Of a stretch of 64,000 nt of DNA, positions 8,685 through 18,356 are shown in pieces. The stretch comes from an uncultured Bacteroidales bacterium. GTDB lineage: Bacteria > Bacteroidota > Bacteroidia > Bacteroidales > Paludibacteraceae. The notes beneath the pieces are model-generated. The model did no database searches. It saw only the letters and a list, made by a program, of their open reading frames with translations, and was not told the origin of the DNA. The stretch lies in assembly GCA_903911085.1 (NCBI GenBank), contig CAIWCC010000099.1:82366-146365 (forward strand), written 5' to 3'. Every line of letters starts with the position of its first letter. Within the stretch, counting starts at the first letter, position 1. Position numbers and translations under genes: made by a program.

Positions 8685-11102
8685 TTATTGAAAAATTAGT
8701 TTTTTAGTAATCGTATTATTGTTCTCAGTAACAAGTTGTAAAAAATAGCAACCCTTCATATTTTCAAATTGAATATTTTGATTGGTTTTATTACGCACAT
8801 CAATCAATAATTCTGTAGAACCTTGCAAGTTGATAATTTTTAGCGAAGTGTATCTATTTCCTAAAAAGTCAACTGTCACATTGTCTTTTACAGGATTTGG
8901 ATAGAAATTGAAATTTTCGACATTCATTTTTGTTATTTCAAAACCGGTACTGTTTTTTGATACAGTTACATTTACAGTTTGGGTCAGCGTTTTTCCATTT
9001 CTATTTATTACCAATCGAATAGGTGCAGTTCCTTCTTTTAATGCCATCATATTTCCTCTGTCGTCAACTTGTACTATATTTCTGTTATCACTTACCAATA
9101 AAGTATTTGTGTTTAACAAATTAAGTGCTTTGTTATTTGACATCAAGGCAGTGGTTGAATATGCTCCACTTTCACGAACAGTTAATGATGGTTTTGGAAT
9201 TGATAGATTTATACTAGATAGATTTATACAACGAACAGTAACAGTATCTTTAAGAGTAATACCCAAAACTGTAACAGAAACTGCAACTTTTCCATCTCCA
9301 ATCGTTTTTGGGATTATTGTACCAAAAGCATTCAAATCGTTGATTGTAGGAGTTAGATTGGTATACTTTATTTCCACATATTTAGTGTCGGGTGCATTTC
9401 CATCATTCATCAATATTTCAAGTGAAGTGCCTGTAGCTTCATTTACTTCAACTTCGGAAGCATAAGAATTGAAGTTGATAGTGGTGAATTTATACTCCAA
9501 AACCTCTATGTCTATTGTGTCTTTAAGAATTACATCACTTAGTTGAACTGTTGTTTCAATTTTGGTTTTTCCTACAGAAAGACCTGTAATTAAGCCCAAT
9601 TCGCTAACAGAAACATTGGGGACGCCTATTATTTTATAGGTAATTTGAGCAATGCTCATGTTGGCAACCGTGTTATCTGACAGTTTTCCAGTAACTGAAA
9701 TCTGTGTACTTAAGTGCTCTTTTATAAGTGTTTTGTCTGCTGTGGCTTGAATTGAAGCAAGTTTTACTGTTGTACTTGTTATTTTACTGTTTGCAAATAC
9801 TGCCATTGCCTTATTCAGAAAGTAATAAGTTGTGTCAATTTGTGTATAATCAAGTTTGCTTTGTATTTTCAGATCCACTTTTGAAATTTCAGCGTTAAAT
9901 TTGTCAACCGAAAATTGAGGATATTGATTAAGATTATTCCCAACAACCGCTGTTGTAACTGTGTTTTTGGCTTCAATCAGTTTTAATTTTAAACTGCTTA
10001 GATTTGTTGGAATATATGTGTCAGGCGCATAAGCTACATACGATGTTGTGAAATCGGCCCCGTTGGAACTTGCTAATTTCCCAAATTGCATATATGGTAA
10101 ACCTTCCAATTGTGTTAATTCAAAGTCATCGAAATAGATAGAATATGAATCAGATGTCGTCCATCCATTGTGATAATTAAGTTGTGCTTCATTGCAATCT
10201 GGTCCGGTTGTAAATTCCGCAGTTTTTTGAGCAAAAGCAGTGGTATTGGTTAAGGTTAAATCAACCACTTTTACACCAGAAACCCAAATTCCACCCATCA
10301 TTTTTGATAGACCATTGTAGTTTGATGATATTTTAAGCTTTGCCCAAAAAGAAATTCTATACCTTGAGTTAGGTTGAACTTTTAATTTTCCAAGAAAACG
10401 ACCAGTCCAGCCATTGGACCAAACCATTGAATATTTTCCTGAGTGAACATTGGCAGCTGCAGTTTCAATCGCCCTTGGTGAATAACTATCACCACTCCAC
10501 CAGTTTGCATTTATTGCATTTAATTCAAATCCAGGGTCTGGAATTACATCGGTGCGTTCAGTATTTACAGTTCCAACCTGAACACTGTCTTTATAGATTG
10601 CTGCTGTGGTACCTTGTGCACTTAATCTATAATTGGCAAAGCTGGAATTATCAATATTTTTTATCAAGGTGTCATTCGTTACAGAATTGACAATTGCATT
10701 TGAAAGTACAGTAATATTTATTCTACTGCCTGTTTTTGTGCGCACATCGATTCCTAAACCCGATTTAGAAGACTTAACTGCTGATTTTAACTCCACAGAG
10801 TAATTATCAACAACAGGATTAAAATCCAAATTCGATAATTTATATCCATAAACACCACCTGCGGCTACAGTTAAAACATTTAACCCGGTTGGCAAAATTG
10901 ATGATTGAGAATTTTCTCCAGTTACAAAGAATTTTGTCCAAGTGGGAGTGGAGTATATCGGATTAATTGTTCCATCATAAATTATATTTCCATAAAGTGA
11001 TGACATTGGCACAGTCGAAGTACTTTTGGAGATAATCTGTGCCGACGCAGATGACGTAATGGAAAATATTATAAGGACAATAAATAGTTTAATATTTGTC
11101 AT
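8685..11102 (-). CDS. Secreted LamG-like/CenC-like protein with Ig-like (Big2-type) repeats and T9SS type A sorting domain
   Basis: Signal peptide; PDPGFELNAINANWWSG; repeated Ig-like segments; C-terminal FNFYPNPVKDNVTV...TKKLIFQ. Confidence 0.7.
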   Translation of the reverse strand: MTNIKLFIVLIIFSITSSASAQIISKSTSTVPMSSLYGNIIYDGTINPIYSTPTWTKFFVTGENSQSSILPTGLNVLTVAAGGVYGYKLSNLDFNPVVDNYSVELKSAVKSSKSGLGIDVRTKTGSRINITVLSNAIVNSVTNDTLIKNIDNSSFANYRLSAQGTTAAIYKDSVQVGTVNTERTDVIPDPGFELNAINANWWSGDSYSPRAIETAAANVHSGKYSMVWSNGWTGRFLGKLKVQPNSRYRISFWAKLKISSNYNGLSKMMGGIWVSGVKVVDLTLTNTTAFAQKTAEFTTGPDCNEAQLNYHNGWTTSDSYSIYFDDFELTQLEGLPYMQFGKLASSNGADFTTSYVAYAPDTYIPTNLSSLKLKLIEAKNTVTTAVVGNNLNQYPQFSVDKFNAEISKVDLKIQSKLDYTQIDTTYYFLNKAMAVFANSKITSTTVKLASIQATADKTLIKEHLSTQISVTGKLSDNTVANMSIAQITYKIIGVPNVSVSELGLITGLSVGKTKIETTVQLSDVILKDTIDIEVLEYKFTTINFNSYASEVEVNEATGTSLEILMNDGNAPDTKYVEIKYTNLTPTINDLNAFGTIIPKTIGDGKVAVSVTVLGITLKDTVTVRCINLSSINLSIPKPSLTVRESGAYSTTALMSNNKALNLLNTNTLLVSDNRNIVQVDDRGNMMALKEGTAPIRLVINRNGKTLTQTVNVTVSKNSTGFEITKMNVENFNFYPNPVKDNVTVDFLGNRYTSLKIINLQGSTELLIDVRNKTNQNIQFENMKGCYFLQLVTENNNTITKKLIFQ

Positions 11103-11168
11103 ATTATTTTGTTAGTTAATGATAAATGATTTTTTAGAAATTGGAATAAAAACAAATTATTAACTAAA

Positions 11169-12518
11169 TTACTTCATTCTAAATGGAGCAACAGGAAAAT
11201 TGTCAGTGGAGTATAAATTGGGAACAGCATAGTTTTTCCAATAATACCTGGCTTTAACTGGCGCAATAACTTCTTCGGCCCAAACTAATACGGTGTTTCC
11301 TTCAATTCTAGCTTTAGCAGGATAATAAACATCGTCTGCACCAGCAATTTCAAATAATTGTGGACTTTCACCAGAATTGATTTTCAGTCCTTTATCTGCA
11401 AAATTGAAAAATATGCGTAAAGTTTTCCCCTCAACTAGCGCCGATTTATAGATTGGGCTGCTGAAAGTGCTTGGTTTTCCATATACTTTTGCTAAAGCGA
11501 TATCACCCAGGCGATTACCGACAGGTATTTTATTCCATGGATGAATATTTGTTTCTTCACCAACATCTATTGTGGTGGCGAAACCTGAATTAGGTAATGA
11601 TTCGGCAATTTCTTGTTGAATTTCTCTAAAATCGCACCAATTACTTGACTGAAAACCAGGTAACTGAACTGCATAGAAAGGCAACATATCGTTTTTAAAA
11701 TCGGAACGCCAACCTTTTACCAAAGCTTTCATAATTGGAGAATAGGTTTGAAAACGTGAAGCATTGTTTTCGCCTTGATACCAAATCATACCTGATATTT
11801 TATATGGTAACAACGGATTAATCATTCCATTATACAAACATCCAGGAATACGGGCACTTGTAGGTGGCGTGTAAGCACTTTTGACATTAGCTGGCAATGA
11901 AGCAAAAATTGATGGATTTATCCATTCTTCAGCATTTGTACCGCCTTGATATGCACCAATCATGCCTATTGGAACATTAAGTGAACTGAGTAATCTTTGG
12001 GCAAAGAAATAGCCTACAGTACTTACAGGTGACATTTCGTTAATTGAATCACCATGTGCCCATTTGCCACCCAAAGTATCGAGAGGTAAATTAGAATTGA
12101 CTACATTGGTTCTGAAAAAACGAATATTGGCATTTTTGTAAGTTGTTGCATATGAGGTTCCTAAAGGCAAATTCATATTTGATTGTCCAGAGCAGAACCA
12201 TACTTCACCAATGAGCACTTCGGGAATTGTTATGTCATTTACTGTCAAAGTATATGGTCCTCCTGCCGCTGGTGTAGGTAAATATGCAATGAATTTTCCT
12301 TTACTATCAGCAACAGTTTGAACGGGAGTATTATTCCAACTTCCAGTTACTGTGATTGTGGTTCCAGTAGGTGCGGTTCCCCAAATTGGAGCTTCGGTTT
12401 CACGCTGTAAAACCATACCTTTTGAGAATATTTTTGACAATATCAATGTCTGAGAATTGACAGTGTAGCTAATGTTCAGCAGTAATAAAATTAACACTTG
12501 ATATGGTGTGATTTTCAT
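11169..12518 (-). CDS. Sialate O-acetylesterase-like carbohydrate esterase (SASA family)
   Basis: FCSGQSNMNLPLG, MIWYQGENNASRFQTY, GWRSDF. Confidence 0.85.
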   Translation of the reverse strand: MKITPYQVLILLLLNISYTVNSQTLILSKIFSKGMVLQRETEAPIWGTAPTGTTITVTGSWNNTPVQTVADSKGKFIAYLPTPAAGGPYTLTVNDITIPEVLIGEVWFCSGQSNMNLPLGTSYATTYKNANIRFFRTNVVNSNLPLDTLGGKWAHGDSINEMSPVSTVGYFFAQRLLSSLNVPIGMIGAYQGGTNAEEWINPSIFASLPANVKSAYTPPTSARIPGCLYNGMINPLLPYKISGMIWYQGENNASRFQTYSPIMKALVKGWRSDFKNDMLPFYAVQLPGFQSSNWCDFREIQQEIAESLPNSGFATTIDVGEETNIHPWNKIPVGNRLGDIALAKVYGKPSTFSSPIYKSALVEGKTLRIFFNFADKGLKINSGESPQLFEIAGADDVYYPAKARIEGNTVLVWAEEVIAPVKARYYWKNYAVPNLYSTDNFPVAPFRMK

Positions 12519-12541
12519 TTTCTGTATTAGATTTAATGAAA

Positions 12542-12570
12542 GTGTTTCAAAAAAAACTTTATTGAAACAC
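12542..12570 (-). terminator. Probable terminator downstream of 12590..14068
   Basis: 9-bp stem GTGTTTCAA...TTGAAACAC; downstream T-tract is weak. Confidence 0.4.
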
Positions 12571-12589
12571 CTTCATTGATAGGTTGTTT

Positions 12590-14068
12590 TTATAAACTAA
12601 CTTTAATTGTTGCCGTTTTTTCGTTGGCTATCAAGCGAAGTAAATAGATACCTTTAACCGTAGAAACAGAAATATTTCTTGAATTTTCACCAGTAGTAGC
12701 TGCAACAGATTGACTTGATAATATGCGTCCATTCAAATCCAATAATTGAATTTTTGTGTCTGTGTTGTTTGTTAAAGTGTAACGAACGTTCAACATTCCA
12801 TTTCCAACACTTGTTGCACTCAAATTAGCAGAACTCATATAATTATCATGTATTCCAGACAATTCAGGCGCATAAGCACCAGTCAAATCATACGTGAATG
12901 AACCTATGGTCATGTCTGTAACTCCAAATTCGCTGTCTTTACCAAAACGTACATAAGGCATGGATTCTATTTTTGTTAATCTAAAATCGTCGAACCAGAT
13001 ATTTCCCCAACCTGGTTTTGGATCTGGTGGACCCCAACCATTGTGAAAAACGATATCAATATCGCCATCTGTTGGCACATCAAAAATAAATTGTTTGAAA
13101 TTGAAATTCCTATTGTCATTGACCATTATTGCACTTGGAAGCAACATTGCACCTGTAGCACCATCCATTTTTATATAACCTTTTTGAGCTTCGCCAGCTG
13201 CTTTTGTTTTCGACCAATAACTTAGTTTATATTTTCCAGCAGTAAGACCTCTTTTTATAATAGTCATTACACCAGTTGTTCCATTATTATACCACATCGA
13301 AGTTTTTCCAACTTTTACATTGGCTTTTACTGTATCTATACCCATGTGCGCCCAAGTACTATAAGTAATATCCCAGTTTCCTGATAAATTAGCTCTAAAA
13401 GTTGGTTCTGTTGTGTATGAATTTGGGGCAAATGCAGGACTATAACTGTCAATAAAATCTTCGAAAAACTGATCGACCATTACTTCTTCTAAATCTTTGG
13501 TAATAGGAGTGGAGCTTAATAATCCATCTACATCGGCAGTTGCTATAGCTACACCATCTCTATAAATATGAGCAATATCCATTGCATCAATAGCAACCCG
13601 ATAAGTATGCATGCTGCGATTATCCAAATTATTTACCAGCACTTCTTTTGCAACTGATGGATAATAGGTCATGTTGTAAATGGCCGTTGTGTCGATATTT
13701 AAATGAAAACGTTTTCCGGGCATTCCTTGCATTTCCATGTTAAAGCCATTTTTCATCGATTTTGTGATTGATACTTTTGCTTCAACAGTATAACCTCCAT
13801 TTACCACAAACCCTGAATCGGGTGTTGCGTACCAAAGAACTGGTGTATAATACGACCCTTTGGTCAAAAAGTTTAACCCCTCTGGTTTCTGAGTAAAAAT
13901 AATACTGTCCTTGATGGTGGTTGTTAGAGCAAACTTTGATGTGGTAGGTTGACCTTGTCCATTATAACGTGGAGTACCTAAATTTTTAGTTGTCAACTGA
14001 GCCATTATTGTCGGAACAAATAGAAGACTGATACATGTGATAATTGTAATTTGTAATTTTCGTTTCAT
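12590..14068 (-). CDS. Secreted LamG-like/CenC-like protein with T9SS sorting tail
   Basis: AHIYRDGVAIAT, MPYVRFGKDSEFGVTDMTIGSFTYDLTGAYAPELSG; C-terminal KIQLLDLNGRILSSQSV...GIYLLRLIANEKTATIKVSL. Confidence 0.7.
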   Translation of the reverse strand: MKRKLQITIITCISLLFVPTIMAQLTTKNLGTPRYNGQGQPTTSKFALTTTIKDSIIFTQKPEGLNFLTKGSYYTPVLWYATPDSGFVVNGGYTVEAKVSITKSMKNGFNMEMQGMPGKRFHLNIDTTAIYNMTYYPSVAKEVLVNNLDNRSMHTYRVAIDAMDIAHIYRDGVAIATADVDGLLSSTPITKDLEEVMVDQFFEDFIDSYSPAFAPNSYTTEPTFRANLSGNWDITYSTWAHMGIDTVKANVKVGKTSMWYNNGTTGVMTIIKRGLTAGKYKLSYWSKTKAAGEAQKGYIKMDGATGAMLLPSAIMVNDNRNFNFKQFIFDVPTDGDIDIVFHNGWGPPDPKPGWGNIWFDDFRLTKIESMPYVRFGKDSEFGVTDMTIGSFTYDLTGAYAPELSGIHDNYMSSANLSATSVGNGMLNVRYTLTNNTDTKIQLLDLNGRILSSQSVAATTGENSRNISVSTVKGIYLLRLIANEKTATIKVSL

Positions 14069-14385
14069 GATAGTTTTATTTAAAGATTAATATTTTTTTG
14101 AATTGGTTCTGATGGTAATTTGATAATTTATAAATTAGATAATTTGAAATAGGTTTTTGAGTAATTAAGTTTCCTCATTCAGATTCAATTTCGAATTTAC
14201 ACTGTGCAAAAATAGATAGGGAATAGCAATTATAGGTTTATGTATAGTCCAAAAAAGTAGAATTATTGACCAAGCGATAATTAATGCTTATAATAGGTGC
14301 AGAATAGGATTTTAATCTCATTTATTTGCGTGCTTTAAATCAAGTTATTCATTTTCATATATTTTCTACTTTCAATAAATTTGTA

Positions 14386-14961
14386 CTAATTTGTTTTTTC
14401 TGCCATTTTGTACCTCAATTTTTGTTCTCTGCTTCTGCCCCAATATGTACAATCCAATTGAATAAAAACGGAAGAGTACGGGATTGTAGATTCTGTTTTC
14501 AGCACTACTACATTGAATAAGTTAGATGCTGAATCAAGTTTAGCAAACACTTCGTTGTGGAGAATCGAATTTATTTCATAACCATTGAGTGTGCTGAAAA
14601 TACTCATTTTCATGCTATCAACTCCTGGCGATAAATCTTCGGATAAATATTTTAATTCTAAATCAGTAAATACAATTGGCTTTATATGTTTTGTTTTTGA
14701 AATACTTGTCAACACTTGCTCCAAAACTTTGGGTAGTTGCTCACCGGTATTAATCATGGTCATTCCTTGTGCGCTTTGCAATGGGAATGCTTTATCGACA
14801 ACCAATATCCAATTTCTATGACCAAGAAGTGGTAACTTTTTTTGAAATTTAGTTTGCCAAGAAGCTGTTTCTTTAGAATTTTGATTGCATGCTGAAAGCA
14901 GAAATGCAAATACAAGTAATTGAATGTAAATCATTACGTTTATGATCGAATTTTTACGCAT
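14386..14961 (-). CDS. Putative lipoprotein, possibly RbsD/FucU-like
   Basis: Lipobox-like LLSAC; LLGHRNWILVVDKAFPLQ and IQLDCTYWGRSREQKLR resemble RbsD/FucU-type proteins. Confidence 0.45.
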   Translation of the reverse strand: MRKNSIINVMIYIQLLVFAFLLSACNQNSKETASWQTKFQKKLPLLGHRNWILVVDKAFPLQSAQGMTMINTGEQLPKVLEQVLTSISKTKHIKPIVFTDLELKYLSEDLSPGVDSMKMSIFSTLNGYEINSILHNEVFAKLDSASNLFNVVVLKTESTIPYSSVFIQLDCTYWGRSREQKLRYKMAEKTN

Positions 14962-15048
14962 ATCTCAACTATATTAGTTTTATTTTAAGAGTGTTTTTTT
15001 TTTTTCTATTTATGAAGTTTTGGTATTTTATTTATTAGCAGATAACAG

Positions 15049-16821
15049 TTATTTCGAATTAAAATAATCCTTCACCACATACCATGCTTTTTTGCGCAAC
15101 CCCTTGTCAGAAACCAATCCTTTTCGATTCCATCCATTTTGGTTAAGATAATTCATGCGGGTTGGTGACCGAAAATCGAATAATACCCATGGTGTAATGC
15201 CACACAAATTCGGAATGTTTTTAAACATATCAATATTGTCGATGTATAATTTTTCCTGATATTCTTCACTCCATGACGAAGCTACATCGTTTGCCCCATG
15301 TTGTCCATAAACGGCTTCTCCACCAAATTCAGATATTAGCAGCGGTTTATCGATGGCAATATTCCATTTCAGTTGACCTGGTGCTACAGGAAAAGACATA
15401 TACCATCCCATGTATTTATTAACACCTACCAAATCAAGCGATTGCACTAAACTATCCTGCAATGTGAATGTAGACGTCTCTTTAGTATAAGATATATTGT
15501 TGAAAGCAGCTCCAATAAGTCGGGTATTATCCAACTTTCTTGTCAGATTTACCAACCCACGTAAAACTCTATTTCTGTCTGTTGAAGGTGCCGTTTCATT
15601 TGCAACACTCCAAATGATGATTGCAGCCCTGTTTTTATCGCGGGCAATCATATCTTTAAACATAACTTCAGCTTTCTTCATGACAGTTTCATTTGTAAAA
15701 TCAATACCCTGCCAGATTGGAATCTCCTCCCAAATCATTAATCCCATTTTTTCAGCCATTCTCACAATCCTTTCGTTTTGTGGATAATGTCCGGTACGTA
15801 TAAAGTTGCATCCCAATGCTTTTACTTCATTCAGAATCATAGCTGCATCTGCATCCGAATAAGCCCTGCCCATTCGTTGAGGAATTTCTTCGTGGAAATT
15901 AACCCCTTTTAAAAACACAGGAATTCCATTTAACATTACTTTATCTCCCTTTGTTTCAATGGTTCTAAAGCCAATGTCTTCACATATTGTGTCTTTTCCA
16001 AAAACAAAACGTACGCTGTATAACTTTGGAATTTCCGGATTCCATAGTTGAGGCTTAGCGCTGATTTCAAATGAAACTTCGCCTGTTTCATTGGTAGTTA
16101 GTGTTTTATTTATTTTAAGTTCCGGTATGTTTATTTCCACGTTTTGTGCCGTTTGAACCCCATTTAGTCGTAAATATCCGGTTAATGTTGTGGAGGAGCT
16201 TTTCTTGAGTTGAATTTTGTAATCTTCTATAAAAGACGTCGGTGTTTGTACTAAAAAAACATCTCGTGAAATTCCGCCATAATTCCACCAATCAAAATTC
16301 ATAGCCGGAATATTTTCCTTTTTTCGGTTATTGTTTACCATCACTACCAGATCATTTTCACCGTTTTTAACAAAAGGAGTAATATCAAACTGAAAAGGCA
16401 AAAAACCACCTTCATGAGAACCCATCTCAACACCATTCAACCAAACTTTGCTAAAATAATTTGCCCCCGCAAAATAAAGGAATTGTCTTTTGTCAGAAAT
16501 AATATTAAGCTTCAATGTGCGCTGATACCATACATTGCCTTCGTAATATTTCAATTCTGGCAATTGGGAGTTAAAATCGCCCGGAACATGTAACCGAAAA
16601 ACATTGCTAAAACTATACTCAACAAAATCGGCTTTTCCACTTGGTTTTTTATTTTTATAAAAACCCGAAATTTCACCCCTACAAAAAGGATCGATAATTA
16701 CATTCCACTCACCATTGAGCGAAATCGCATCTTTACGATTATAGGGATTCAATAGGATTGACTCAGAAAATACCCATATTGATATTAATAGAAGCACGAG
16801 AGATAGATTAAATTTCTTCAC
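15049..16821 (-). CDS. Glycoside hydrolase family 2 (beta-glucuronidase/beta-galactosidase type)
   Basis: FLKGVNFHEEIPQRMGRAYSDADAAMILNEVKALGCNFIRTGHYP; IIWSVANETAPS; LLISEFGGEA. Confidence 0.9.
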   Translation of the reverse strand: MKKFNLSLVLLLISIWVFSESILLNPYNRKDAISLNGEWNVIIDPFCRGEISGFYKNKKPSGKADFVEYSFSNVFRLHVPGDFNSQLPELKYYEGNVWYQRTLKLNIISDKRQFLYFAGANYFSKVWLNGVEMGSHEGGFLPFQFDITPFVKNGENDLVVMVNNNRKKENIPAMNFDWWNYGGISRDVFLVQTPTSFIEDYKIQLKKSSSTTLTGYLRLNGVQTAQNVEINIPELKINKTLTTNETGEVSFEISAKPQLWNPEIPKLYSVRFVFGKDTICEDIGFRTIETKGDKVMLNGIPVFLKGVNFHEEIPQRMGRAYSDADAAMILNEVKALGCNFIRTGHYPQNERIVRMAEKMGLMIWEEIPIWQGIDFTNETVMKKAEVMFKDMIARDKNRAAIIIWSVANETAPSTDRNRVLRGLVNLTRKLDNTRLIGAAFNNISYTKETSTFTLQDSLVQSLDLVGVNKYMGWYMSFPVAPGQLKWNIAIDKPLLISEFGGEAVYGQHGANDVASSWSEEYQEKLYIDNIDMFKNIPNLCGITPWVLFDFRSPTRMNYLNQNGWNRKGLVSDKGLRKKAWYVVKDYFNSK

Positions 16822-16873
16822 CTTAATGTAAATTATATTTTATAAGTCTTTGAAATAAATGTAGTTGTCGTCA

Positions 16874-18241
16874 TTAAAACACAACAGTATTCATAGAATT
16901 TGCGGGTACATCAAGTTTGATGCATGAACTACCAATTAAAAGTTCCGTGGAAACAGTTTGAGTAGCTTCGTTTTGAAAAATGAGCACTTTACTGCCAGAC
17001 GGATTCAGAAAACCAACCACATTCTTGAATACTCCGGTACTCACAGCAATTCTTTTTGCCCCTGGCATTACAGCTCCTGAGAAATGTTTCATCGCGTAAT
17101 ATTCGGGATTACAGATCACTTTATCTGTCTTTCTGTCAATAGTAATCAAACTATTTTGTGCCCAATTCCAGGTACTTCTACCTGATTCATTCAAAATCAT
17201 GTTCCAAAAGAAGTAACTACTGCTAAAGTGTTTTGTATCTTCAATAATTTTCCGAAAAGTAGTCATACCCTGAACCCAGGTATTTTTTCCATCGTTACAC
17301 TCGGTTTCCGTTTGAGCTATTTTCTTGTTTGGATATTTTTCATGAGTTGCCAACATAAGATCCTGACCTCCCCATTGATAACCAATTCCGGTAAGTCCCT
17401 GATTTGTAACTGTATCATTCAAAACAGGCTCTGTAAATTCTGCCATGGATTTACTGACTATCGTACCGAGCCAAACCTCAACCTTTACCTTGTCCTTTTT
17501 GAGTCGTGGAAAAAGATAATCACGTAAAAAAATATTCAACTCCTCACCACTCCACTTGCATTGTGGATAAATATTGTCGTTGTAAATTGGCTCGTTTTGT
17601 GGCATAATGGCATAAATATTAACGCCCTCAGATCGATATGCTTGCACATATTTCGAAAAATAAAGTGCATAGGCAGAAAGTGTCTGTTTATCCTGTTTCA
17701 TTCTGCCGCCTTTGTAGTGTCCATTGGTTTTCATCCATGCCGGTGGAGACCATGGAACGCCCCACACTCCAAGTTTTGGCTGAAATTTCATTGCTGCTTT
17801 TATGTATGGAATTAGCTCATGCTTATCTCTTTCTATGCTAAAAAGCTCCATTTTATAATCATTTGGAGATTCGCTGAGAAAATAGGCAGACAGCGAGAAA
17901 TCATTTGCGCCAATGGGTGCTCGACACAGTGTAAAATTTGCTTCGGTAGGATCAAACAATAACTTTAGGACTGCTTGCTGTTGCTGCTCATTCTGCGAAA
18001 GTAGTGCTTGCCAACCGAGGTCGTTGAAACAGCCACCAAAACCATCCATAGTTTGGTAAGTGGTGTATACATCTAATTTGAGAACATTGGTCCCGAAAGA
18101 GTCCACTTTTGAAGTTGGCAACTCTTTCCATGGTTCGGTTTGGGTGCTGGAAATCCAACGTGGAGTAATTGCACTGACTTTGGTTCCAATTGCTGTCAAG
18201 ACAATGAAGGAGGCAATAATACTGAAAAAAATATATTTCAT
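16874..18241 (-). CDS. Glycoside hydrolase family 30
   Basis: MDGFGGCFNDLGWQALL; IMPQNEPIYND; IAQTETECNDG. ORF track begins at 18331; ATG at 18241 (MKYIFFSIIASF, signal peptide) is more likely. Confidence 0.85.
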   Translation of the reverse strand: MKYIFFSIIASFIVLTAIGTKVSAITPRWISSTQTEPWKELPTSKVDSFGTNVLKLDVYTTYQTMDGFGGCFNDLGWQALLSQNEQQQQAVLKLLFDPTEANFTLCRAPIGANDFSLSAYFLSESPNDYKMELFSIERDKHELIPYIKAAMKFQPKLGVWGVPWSPPAWMKTNGHYKGGRMKQDKQTLSAYALYFSKYVQAYRSEGVNIYAIMPQNEPIYNDNIYPQCKWSGEELNIFLRDYLFPRLKKDKVKVEVWLGTIVSKSMAEFTEPVLNDTVTNQGLTGIGYQWGGQDLMLATHEKYPNKKIAQTETECNDGKNTWVQGMTTFRKIIEDTKHFSSSYFFWNMILNESGRSTWNWAQNSLITIDRKTDKVICNPEYYAMKHFSGAVMPGAKRIAVSTGVFKNVVGFLNPSGSKVLIFQNEATQTVSTELLIGSSCIKLDVPANSMNTVVF

Positions 18242-18356
18242 CTGAATCAAAATTTGAGTAAATTCTATAAAAAAATTAATAAGGCAACTTATTTGTAAGG
18301 GTGTTTTCAAAATTAAAATGCAACTATACAAATATTTACAATAGCTATAATGTCGA

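Noticed and set aside
8908-9465. 185-aa plus-strand ORF antisense to 8685..11102
   Set aside because: Antisense shadow ORF over a well-supported secreted-protein CDS; low-complexity hydrophobic translation with no recognisable domain.
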